DNA of 36,100 nt from Planctomycetales bacterium. GTDB lineage: Bacteria; Planctomycetota; Phycisphaerae; SM23-33. A program made the position numbers and the translations under genes. The notes below the pieces were generated by a model that searched no databases, was not told the origin of the DNA, and worked only from the letters and a program-made list of their open reading frames with translations. Location of the stretch: contig DAOWOP010000004.1 of the NCBI GenBank assembly GCA_030642005.1, positions 1-36,100 of the forward strand, given 5' to 3'. Shown one piece after another: positions 18,082 through 24,368 of this stretch (positions are counted from its first letter, which is position 1; every line of letters begins with the position of its first letter).

Positions 18082-18099
18082 TGTGGATAACTTGTGCAA
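18082..18099 (-). promoter_or_regulatory. DnaA box in the lptB upstream region
   Basis: The minus strand reads TTATCCACA at 18090-18082, an exact match to the consensus DnaA box. TTGCAC (18099-18094) lies just upstream and could be a -35 element, with AAAGAT 17 bases on as a weak -10. If so, the DnaA box lies inside the promoter spacer. The box is seen directly; the promoter is tentative. Confidence 0.45.
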
Positions 18100-18134
18100 A
18101 ACTCCCGCCTGCTGCCTTGTCGGGTCGGCGGGAG
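18098..18134 (-). terminator. Rho-independent terminator-like hairpin after the DNA methyltransferase gene
   Basis: The arms CTCCCGCC (18102-18109) and GGCGGGAG (18127-18134) form a perfect 8-bp stem. On the minus strand it is followed by TTTT (18101-18098). It would end the lepB-methyltransferase transcript before lptB, although it lies about 155 bases past the stop codon. A second GC hairpin, CCCCGGC/GCCGGGG, lies at 18153-18171. Confidence 0.5.
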
Positions 18135-18288
18135 CGTTTTCCGCCTCATCTTCCCCGGCAAGAGGCCGGGGTGGTTCAGGCAGCCTGCTTTATTCCGTTT
18201 TTATCGCTAACTCCTTTTATTACAGAGCGTTATCGCTAATTACCTGACCTGCGGCGCGTTTTTGCCGGCTTTCAATCCCTTCGGCGGT

Positions 18289-19260
18289 TTAACCTGTCCG
18301 TGCCGGCTCGCTCGGCAGGTCGGCCTTTGCCCGTCCTTCGGTGCTATTGTTGATAACTGTTCGCGCGCTTTGTGGTAAAACGCGCCGTTGCAGGGACATC
18401 CGTAACACCGACGCATCGCCCATTTGGGCGTCGAAACCGATGAATTCGGGCCTCGCGGACGCCAATCGACAGGCCATGACTTCCATCGCCTGCGGGTTGT
18501 TGTCTATCAGTATAAACTCGCGTCCTTCCTCAGCGGCACAAGCGCCGAGCGTCCCGCTGCCGGCAAAGCAGTCAAGCAGCGTGTCGCCGGGACGAGAGTG
18601 TACCCGAACCAGCCGACGTATTATACCCAAAGGCTTCTGCGTGGGGTAGCCGGTCTTTTCCCGCCCGTTGGTCGGGACGATCGTATGCCACCAGACATCC
18701 GTCGGCGTCTTGCCGCGAGAGGCCTTTTCTTTGCTCACCAGGCCCGGGGCCATGTACGGGATCCGCTCCATCTGCTCGAAATTGAATATATAGTTTTCGG
18801 GGTCTTTTGCATACCACAAGATGTTGTCATGCTTGGCTGACCACTTTTTCTTCGACCGTCCGCCGTAATCGTATGCCCAGATAATCTCGTTCATAAAGCC
18901 ATCCCGGCCAAAGATTCCGTCCAGGAGCACCTTTGCGTAATGGACCTCCCTGTAATCCAGGTGCAGGAAGAGCGAGCCGTCGGGCGTGAGGATTCTGTGC
19001 AGTTCGAGCAGGCGTGGTTCCAGGAACGCCAGGTAATCATCGAACGAGTCGGCGAAATCCCTGCCTGCCAGGCGAATTGAGCGGTATCGCCTGCCCTGGT
19101 ATCCGGTGCGGTCGCCGGCGTCGTCGCGGACTGTCCGCAGGGGCGTGCGTTTTTGTGTCTTTCCGGTGTTGAAGGGCGGGTCGGTATAGACCAATTGGAT
19201 GCTGCCGGCCGGCAGTTCCCGCAGGATAGGGAGGTTGTCGCCGAAGTAGATTTTATTCAT
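18289..19260 (-). CDS. Site-specific DNA methyltransferase (N6-adenine or N4-cytosine), solitary
   Basis: A 323-residue amino-methyltransferase. The catalytic motif IV TDPPF is at 26-30, and the SAM-binding motif LLDCFAGSGT is at about 228-237. That order (IV before I) marks the beta class, which includes many N6-adenine and N4-cytosine enzymes. TGYPTQKPLGIIRRLV precedes motif I as usual. ATG 19260 gives the conserved MNKIYFGDNL; the frame is open upstream into lepB, but that is not conserved. The gene begins five bases after the lepB stop, so it is probably translated from the same mRNA. No restriction gene is adjacent. A regulatory or epigenetic role is possible. Confidence 0.88.
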   Translation of the reverse strand: MNKIYFGDNLPILRELPAGSIQLVYTDPPFNTGKTQKRTPLRTVRDDAGDRTGYQGRRYRSIRLAGRDFADSFDDYLAFLEPRLLELHRILTPDGSLFLHLDYREVHYAKVLLDGIFGRDGFMNEIIWAYDYGGRSKKKWSAKHDNILWYAKDPENYIFNFEQMERIPYMAPGLVSKEKASRGKTPTDVWWHTIVPTNGREKTGYPTQKPLGIIRRLVRVHSRPGDTLLDCFAGSGTLGACAAEEGREFILIDNNPQAMEVMACRLASARPEFIGFDAQMGDASVLRMSLQRRVLPQSARTVINNSTEGRAKADLPSEPARTG

Positions 19261-19265
19261 CGCAT

Positions 19266-20957
19266 CTACCGTATCAGTCGCATCCTGCCGACGTTGGGCA
19301 CGAGCGGCAAGCGTTTGAGCATCGGCAGGCGGAAGCCTCCGGGCCAATACACGAAGAACGCCCTGCCGATCATGTTGTATCGCGGCACGGTCCCCAGTTC
19401 ATATCCAGGTCTGAGGCTCGGTGCGCCGTGTTCCCAGAGGCGCGAATCCAGAGACGCCGGCGAATTGTCGCCGAGAACGAAGAATTCGTCCAGGTCCGGC
19501 TTATTGCTGAATTTGCGCAGTACCATTGGGTTTCCGGTCGTTGCTCTTCCGGGCTGGCTGGCGTCGCCTCCGATGTCTGGGCAGGTATAGTACACATCCC
19601 GCATGAGTTTGACGTGCCGCAGTTCCGCCGGGCCTCCCTCGGCGAGTATCGCCACCGTCGGCGTCGGAACGCCTCTGGCGACGGCCTGGATGATCTTGTC
19701 GCGGTTGGCCGAATATTGGGCCTCGGTGCTGGTGAGAACCGCCTTGCCGTTCACCCACAGCGTTACGCGCCTTTCGACGTTCGTCAGCGCCACGTCATAA
19801 GCCCTGCCAATCGTCAGCGGGTTCAATCGGCCCGAAGCCCACGGCTGCTTGTCCCATTTGACGTTGCCGGCTTCGTCGGCGACGCCGTGTTCCAGCGTGC
19901 AACTACCGTCCATATCCACCCATGCGCGGAAGTGGTCCGCGAAACTGCTCAGCCGCAAACCCACGCGGATGTCGCTACTTTCGCGCGGCACAAACATAAA
20001 CGACAGTTTCAGGTCGCTGCAGACGTCCACTTTCGGGTTGTAACGTTTTCTGCCGGACCGGTTGGATTGATTGTAGGCATAGACGGGGCAGAATCGTCGT
20101 CGGTCGGTCTCGGTTTCGGAGGCGAATCGCAACTCCGACGGCGCCTTCGAGTCATTCGAGCCGTTGAATTTGAAGACCCGCCCGCCGTGGTCTCTGGTCC
20201 ATGCGCCTTGGCCGGCGGGGTCCCGCCAGAGTGATCGCCATTTCCGACCGGTCTTGGCCTTGTATATCGCCGGGTCGGGCTGATAATCACTATCGAGAAT
20301 CACCTGCCACATGACCTGCTGGGTCTTGGGCGACTTGCGGAGAATCCGCCAGGGACATTCCTTTTGGGCGCGAGGATGGCTGAAATCCTTCTCGTCGATG
20401 ATGCCGTTGCCATCGAAGTCCTTATCCTGCGCGTCGCGAACGAACACGTTGCCGTGGACGATCTCGATCATTTGTCCCGGCAGGCCGATGAGACGCTTGA
20501 TGTAATTCTGCTCGTTGTCCTGCGGGTTCTTGAAGACCACCACGTCCCAAGGCCTCGGCTCGGTGAAGCGGTAGAGGTACTTCAACACCAGTACGCGGTC
20601 CCCGCCGTAAGCGAACTGCTCTGTGAACCGATGCCGATAGCCGCAATTCGGACAAACCGGCAGCGCCCCGCCGGGCTTGCCTTTACGTCCGCTGGGCGGC
20701 AGGGGAATAGACAGATTTGGAGGCGGCGAACCAGGCTCGTGGGGAATGCCGTAGGCATAGTGATACCCGCAGGCAGGGCAATCGAACTGCCAGTGCTGAC
20801 CCATCAGGCGCGGCGCCATCGAGCCGGTGGGAATCACAAACGCCTCCAGCACAAACGCGCGCAGCACAAACGCAAGCACCACCGCTATCCAGATGCTCTC
20901 AACCGTCTCGCGGATCGATGCGGATTGTTCGCCGCTTTGATTGTCGCTGCGGGCCAT
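19266..20957 (-). CDS. lepB: Signal peptidase I (S26) with zinc-ribbon-like and large extra domain
   Basis: A 563-residue leader peptidase, far longer than the usual 200-320. An N-terminal membrane helix (about 20-42) is followed by IPTGSMAP with the nucleophile Ser46. Box D contains NYIKRLIGLPG with the general base Lys154, and the late box GDNSPASLDSRLW is near residue 505. Two Cys pairs, CPAC (60-63) and CPNC (102-105), suggest a zinc ribbon inserted right after the catalytic Ser. Residues about 175-480 are a large insertion, part of which resembles a concanavalin/LamG-like beta sandwich (LKLSFMFVPRESSDIRVGL). The enzyme removes signal peptides in the membrane. ATG 20957 is preferred; a TTG at 20978 is an alternative. 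Confidence 0.9.
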   Translation of the reverse strand: MARSDNQSGEQSASIRETVESIWIAVVLAFVLRAFVLEAFVIPTGSMAPRLMGQHWQFDCPACGYHYAYGIPHEPGSPPPNLSIPLPPSGRKGKPGGALPVCPNCGYRHRFTEQFAYGGDRVLVLKYLYRFTEPRPWDVVVFKNPQDNEQNYIKRLIGLPGQMIEIVHGNVFVRDAQDKDFDGNGIIDEKDFSHPRAQKECPWRILRKSPKTQQVMWQVILDSDYQPDPAIYKAKTGRKWRSLWRDPAGQGAWTRDHGGRVFKFNGSNDSKAPSELRFASETETDRRRFCPVYAYNQSNRSGRKRYNPKVDVCSDLKLSFMFVPRESSDIRVGLRLSSFADHFRAWVDMDGSCTLEHGVADEAGNVKWDKQPWASGRLNPLTIGRAYDVALTNVERRVTLWVNGKAVLTSTEAQYSANRDKIIQAVARGVPTPTVAILAEGGPAELRHVKLMRDVYYTCPDIGGDASQPGRATTGNPMVLRKFSNKPDLDEFFVLGDNSPASLDSRLWEHGAPSLRPGYELGTVPRYNMIGRAFFVYWPGGFRLPMLKRLPLVPNVGRMRLIR

Positions 20958-21029
20958 GGCTTCTGCACTTTCCTTCAAGGCTCAATACATTATCGGTTCA
21001 CGCGCGGTTGTGCAAGTAACCGAAAAACA

Positions 21030-21160
21030 GGGATTAGGGATTTAGGACTAGGGACTAGGAAAAACGGGAAGAAACAAAGCATGGACTTGGAAAAGAAATC
21101 CGCAATCCGGCTTCGCCAAAGGCTTCGCCGGGACAAGTCCGCAATCCGCAATCTGCAATG
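21030..21160. repeat. Low-complexity GGGATTAGGG-type and ATCCGCAATCCGC-type repeats
   Basis: In the gap before pyrE, five G-runs (21030-21032, 21037-21039, 21045-21046, 21051-21053, 21058-21059) are spaced by short T/A/C linkers, in GGGATTAGGGATTTAGGACT style. Further on GGCTTCGCC occurs twice, bracketed by CCGGC and GCCGG. AATCCGCAATCCG-type words flank it. The layout is typical of dispersed intergenic repeats. No coding capacity was seen. Confidence 0.5.
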
Positions 21161-21162
21161 GC

Positions 21163-21189
21163 TTGACGCCGGCGCGCCGGTGTGATAAT
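21163..21189 (+). promoter_or_regulatory. Possible extended -10 promoter of pyrE
   Basis: TGTGATAAT at 21181-21189 is an extended -10 (TGn then GATAAT). TTGACG lies at 21163-21168 with a short 15-base spacer. Transcription would begin near 21196, only a few bases before the ATG at 21200, so the mRNA could be leaderless or nearly so. Confidence 0.4.
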
Positions 21190-21199
21190 TCCATACCCT

Positions 21200-21724
21200 A
21201 TGGAAATGACAATCGAGCAACTGGCGGCACGGGTCAAAGAAACCGCTTACCTGGAAGGCGACTTCCTCCTCCGCAGCGGCAGGCGGAGCAAGTTCTACCT
21301 CGATAAATACCTCTTCGAGACCGCCCCGGACATCCTTGCCGAAATGGGCAGGCGAATGGGCGAATATGCCGCCGACGCCGAGGTAATCGCCGGGCCTGAA
21401 CTGGGCGCGGTGGCGCTGGCGGCGGCGACCTCGATGGCGACCGGAAAACCATTCGCCATCGTCCGCAAGGCCAAAAAAGACTACGCCACAGGAAAACTCA
21501 TCGAAGGTACGGACGTAGCCGGCAAAAAAGTGCTTCTCGTCGAAGACGTCGGCACCACCGCCGGGGCGGCCCTGGAAGCAGCCGGTACTCTCACCGCCGC
21601 CGGCGCGAAAATCACCCGCCTGGTCTTCGCCATCGACCGCATGGAAGGCGCTCGCGAAAACGTAGAATCCGCCGGATACGAATTCAACGCTATCCTGACT
21701 GCCAAAGATTTGGGAATAAAATAA
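21200..21724 (+). CDS. pyrE: Orotate phosphoribosyltransferase
   Basis: A 174-residue PRPP-dependent enzyme that converts orotate to orotidine 5'-phosphate in pyrimidine synthesis. The PRPP-binding motif VLLVEDVGTTAG is at 111-122, IAGPELGAVALA at about 63-74 and IVRKAKKDYATGK at about 88. I chose ATG 21200 (MEMTIEQLAA); the ATG at 21206 and a GTG at 21182 are alternatives, and none has a Shine-Dalgarno site. The gene stands alone, with no other pyrimidine gene beside it. It is followed by an accessory three-gene cassette. Confidence 0.93.
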   Translation: MEMTIEQLAARVKETAYLEGDFLLRSGRRSKFYLDKYLFETAPDILAEMGRRMGEYAADAEVIAGPELGAVALAAATSMATGKPFAIVRKAKKDYATGKLIEGTDVAGKKVLLVEDVGTTAGAALEAAGTLTAAGAKITRLVFAIDRMEGARENVESAGYEFNAILTAKDLGIK

Positions 21725-21825
21725 AATGGGCCAAGGATTGGGTATTTCGCGCGGCACGGTAGATGTTGATTCCGTCTCGATGGACATTTATGATACGCTA
21801 AACGCATAGATGCCGTTCCGCACAC

Positions 21826-21855
21826 TTGACTGACACACTAGGAATAACCGATACT
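21826..21855 (+). promoter_or_regulatory. Candidate promoter of the TIGR04255-type cassette
   Basis: TTGACT (21826-21831) and GATACT (21850-21855) are 18 bases apart. The transcript would start about 20 bases before the ATG at 21882. This suggests the cassette is transcribed on its own rather than from pyrE. Confidence 0.45.
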
Positions 21856-21881
21856 GATTTACAGGACCGATATACAGAACT

Positions 21882-22709
21882 ATGGAAACTGATGTAACAT
21901 TCAAGCACCCGCCAGTAGTAGAGACAGTTTTGGGCATCCAGTTCGAGCGACTGCCGGGGCTGGCAAACGCGCACTTGGGAGCATTTTGGCAGCAAAGAAA
22001 GTCAGAATGGCCGCAGATTGACGATGCACCCCCGCTGGAAGAGCAATTCGAGACATTCGGGAAACAGACAGGATGGCAGAAGGGCATTCACCTGAAAATA
22101 ACGCAGGCTCCCGCCGCACGGCTTCAGATGAGGAACGCGACGGGCGATCGGATGATCCAGCTGCAAAATTGCCGCTTGGACTACAACTGGATCGGTCAAC
22201 ATGGACAGAAATACCCAAGGTATAGTACAGTGCGCCCTGAGTTCGATAAGGTCCTGATTGCTTTCGAGGAGCTTGTTGCCAAGAACAATTTAGGGAATAT
22301 GGTTCCCAAACAATGGGAAGTTACCTATGTAAATCACATCCCCAAGGGTATGATTTGGAATGAGCCTGATGAGTGGGCGAACCTGTTCAACTTGTCTGGT
22401 TTGGTAGTTGTCCCTGATGGTCTGCGATTCGAAGGTTTCGGTGGACACTGGCATTTCGAGATTGAGCCGCAGCGGGGACGACTGCATGTGGGCATCCAAC
22501 ATGCCTTTGTCGGAGGCTCAGAAAAGAAAGAGGTCTTAGTGATGAATCTGACGGCCCGAGGGCCTATTGCTAAGAATCAGAATGCCATCACAGCCATTGA
22601 CGAGGGATTGAACCTGGGACACGATGTGATTGTAAAGTCATTCAGGGACCAGACCTCACAGCGGGCGCACGATTACTGGAACAGGGAGAACCACGATGCC
22701 GACATCTAG
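21882..22709 (+). CDS. TIGR04255-family protein
   Basis: A 275-residue protein with the features of the sporadically distributed TIGR04255 family: FKHPPVVETVLGIQF at the N-terminus, PRYSTVRPEFDKVL around the middle, a VTYVNHIP strand and RLHVGIQHAF near residue 205. The fold is probably alpha/beta; no enzymatic motif or membrane segment is seen and the biochemical role is unknown. Members are patchily distributed among bacteria. The next gene starts 14 bases before this stop, so the two are translationally coupled. GC is lower than in pyrE. Family placement is from memory of its signature, not a search. Confidence 0.72.
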   Translation: METDVTFKHPPVVETVLGIQFERLPGLANAHLGAFWQQRKSEWPQIDDAPPLEEQFETFGKQTGWQKGIHLKITQAPAARLQMRNATGDRMIQLQNCRLDYNWIGQHGQKYPRYSTVRPEFDKVLIAFEELVAKNNLGNMVPKQWEVTYVNHIPKGMIWNEPDEWANLFNLSGLVVVPDGLRFEGFGGHWHFEIEPQRGRLHVGIQHAFVGGSEKKEVLVMNLTARGPIAKNQNAITAIDEGLNLGHDVIVKSFRDQTSQRAHDYWNRENHDADI

Positions 22710-23112
22710 CGCTGCAGTTCTTTCCGGCGAACCTATGCCTGTTTTTGCTACGCCGAACGTTCGAGAATCTGAACTGTACGAAAAGAAACAAGGCGAGAAA
22801 AACAAAAAGGGCTGGGACAAGTTCATCTATGATACTTTGGTCGAATGGGGTAAAGACGTAACCGCCCTGGAGGATGAAGACTTTATTCCTCCGAACCCTG
22901 ATGTCATCTATCTGGCATGTAGAGTTGCAAGGAAGTGCCGGGACAAAGGATTTGTGCCGCCTACGAGAGTCGTTCCGGATGGAGAGGGAGGAATCTCTTT
23001 CGAATGGGTCGAGGAAGATATTTCTCGGTCTCTGAACATTTACGCCGACAAGTCCATTGAATTACTCACCTTTGACGATTGCCGCCTGTGTGATCGCCGT
23101 CGCCTGCCGTGA
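22696..23112 (+). CDS. Hypothetical acidic protein, second gene of the TIGR04255 cassette
   Basis: A 138-residue protein not recognised as a known family. It overlaps the end of the TIGR04255-type gene by 14 bases, with GGGAG nine bases before the ATG, so it is coupled to it. The N-terminal 45 residues are polar and probably flexible, including KKQGEKNKKGWDKF. The middle is helical (NPDVIYLACRVARKCRDKG). A beta-type stretch follows, with GGISFEWVEEDISRSLNIY, resembling small proteins that end in an EW..-type strand. The C-terminus has CRLCDRRR, a possible half metal site. It may form a complex with its neighbours; that is inference. Confidence 0.65.
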   Translation: MPTSSAAVLSGEPMPVFATPNVRESELYEKKQGEKNKKGWDKFIYDTLVEWGKDVTALEDEDFIPPNPDVIYLACRVARKCRDKGFVPPTRVVPDGEGGISFEWVEEDISRSLNIYADKSIELLTFDDCRLCDRRRLP

Positions 23113-23121
23113 GGTCTTGTC

Positions 23122-23523
23122 ATGGGCGACGGGTCAGAGCCTATAGAAAACGATGAATATCTCTATAGGCGTATTTTATTGCAGTATTATGATCCTAGCC
23201 AGGGATCTGAACCCAGCCCAAATGCGTTCCATCCGCGGGATTACGACAAGACAGAGATATCCGTTTTCAGGGCGAAGTATGTGACCCCAGAGCAGGTGGC
23301 GCAGAATGATCGCGGAAAACGCTACTACGTTGCCGTTCTGCGCGCCGGCGATCTCCGTGATAATGGAATAGAAGTCGTGCCCAGAATCGAAGGCCATGAA
23401 CAGGGACACGCAGAATTGCTGGATCTAAAATCCGAAAACCGGCGAACGGACGCTGTCGAAGAGGCACAGCAGCTTCTTGCTCGGAAACTCTGTCTGGAAG
23501 TACTGGGACCGTTCCCACGGTAA
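23122..23523 (+). CDS. Hypothetical protein, third gene of the TIGR04255 cassette
   Basis: A 133-residue protein starting nine bases after the second gene, with GAGG upstream of ATG 23122. It has an uncommon motif layout: EYLYRRI, PNAFHPRDYDKTEISVFRAK and RYYVAVLRAGDLRDNGIEV. I recall similar unannotated proteins with this YRR...AF.P...ISV.RAK pattern next to TIGR04255 genes, but cannot name a function. No transmembrane segment or catalytic motif is evident. Tight spacing points to a three-protein functional unit. Confidence 0.68.
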   Translation: MGDGSEPIENDEYLYRRILLQYYDPSQGSEPSPNAFHPRDYDKTEISVFRAKYVTPEQVAQNDRGKRYYVAVLRAGDLRDNGIEVVPRIEGHEQGHAELLDLKSENRRTDAVEEAQQLLARKLCLEVLGPFPR

Positions 23524-23535
23524 GTCGGTCAGACT

Positions 23536-24081
23536 TCATAAAGGGGATGGAGCATTTGATTTCCCTTTGCCTTTCATCCACGGGCAGTCGTTTCGTTGGG
23601 GGCAGGTTCCGCAGCCGTGCTTTTTCGACGACATCGGCAGGATGATGAAGGCGTCAATCGCAAAGGCCACAAGCAGCACCAGCAGAATCCAGTCGAAGCG
23701 GCTGATTTCGATGATAATCCCGGCTATCGGCGGGATGAACCATAACGGCACAATTACCGGAATGTGCCGCTTGAATTTCTCGGCGAAGCGAGCGTAATCC
23801 CGGCGCTTTCGCAGTCTGGCTGAAATCAACCCGTAGCCGGAGGGACACGACCGCGCACCGTATCGACGGCAATAGGGGCACAGAAACAAAATTATCCACA
23901 GCGACCCGGTCAGTCCGTAGAGGACATAAAGCCCGGCACAAACCCATCCCCACAACGACGCGCCCAGCCCGGCTAGGAAAATCCCCGCACCCAATAAAAT
24001 CACAATTTTATACGGCAGATTGCGGAAAAGTTTGCCGGCAAGCGCGTATTCGCGTCGGCCTGTGGAGTTTTCGGTATTCAT
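23536..24081 (-). CDS. Cys-rich integral membrane protein
   Basis: A 181-residue protein with about four membrane helices (roughly 25-45, 47-70, 108-128 and 130-150). Between helices 2 and 3 lies CPYCRRYGARSCPSGYG, and after the last helix CGTCPQRNDCPW. Seven or so cysteines could bind a metal or iron-sulfur cluster on one membrane face. The function is unknown. It converges with the TIGR04255 cassette, only 12 bases apart, and is preceded (in its own direction) by the hairpin array. Confidence 0.7.
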   Translation of the reverse strand: MNTENSTGRREYALAGKLFRNLPYKIVILLGAGIFLAGLGASLWGWVCAGLYVLYGLTGSLWIILFLCPYCRRYGARSCPSGYGLISARLRKRRDYARFAEKFKRHIPVIVPLWFIPPIAGIIIEISRFDWILLVLLVAFAIDAFIILPMSSKKHGCGTCPQRNDCPWMKGKGKSNAPSPL

Positions 24082-24104
24082 GTTATTCCACGTTCTTCTG
24101 TAAC

Positions 24105-24353
24105 AGGCCCCCGCTAAAACGGGGTGCGTGTTTAGCCCCGTCGGGGCGGCCGTATTTAGCCCAGACCGGAAGGTCTGGGGATTCGATGGTCTATGTCATT
24201 TTCAGCCCCATCGGGGCGGTCGTAAAGACTCCGAAGCCCACGAACGCCCCGATGGGGCTTGATTTCCGCGGCATCTTCGTACCCAAGGCTTGCCCGACTT
24301 CATCGGGCCGCGCCTTGGGCTAAAAACGACCACCCCCTTTGGGGGCTAAACAC
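24105..24353. repeat. Array of at least six hairpins in head-to-head modules
   Basis: Stems seen are CCCCG/CGGGG (24109-24124), GCCCCGTCGGGGC (24135-24147), CCCAGACC/GGTCTGGG with a GGAA loop (24160-24179), GCCCCATCGGGGC (24205-24217), its exact inverse GCCCCGATGGGGC (24246-24258), a nested pair CCCAAGGC/GCCTTGGG (24282-24319) enclosing GCCCGA/TCGGGC, and CCCCC/GGGGG (24333-24345). The outer modules read GTGTTTAGCCCC...TTTAGCCCA on opposite strands. The region is noncoding and fills the gap between two minus-strand genes. Confidence 0.85.
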
Positions 24354-24368
24354 CAAAGCGTCTTATAT

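Noticed and set aside
18140..18288. Replication origin, because of a DnaA box and two TTATCGCTAA direct repeats
   Set aside because: Only one exact DnaA box was found and no dnaA, dnaN, gidA or parAB gene is nearby.
21724..21811. A 27-codon ORF right after pyrE
   Set aside because: No ribosome site and no recognisable sequence; likely chance.
24105..24353. CRISPR array
   Set aside because: The repeats are variable hairpins in both orientations without constant-length spacers, and no cas genes are present.
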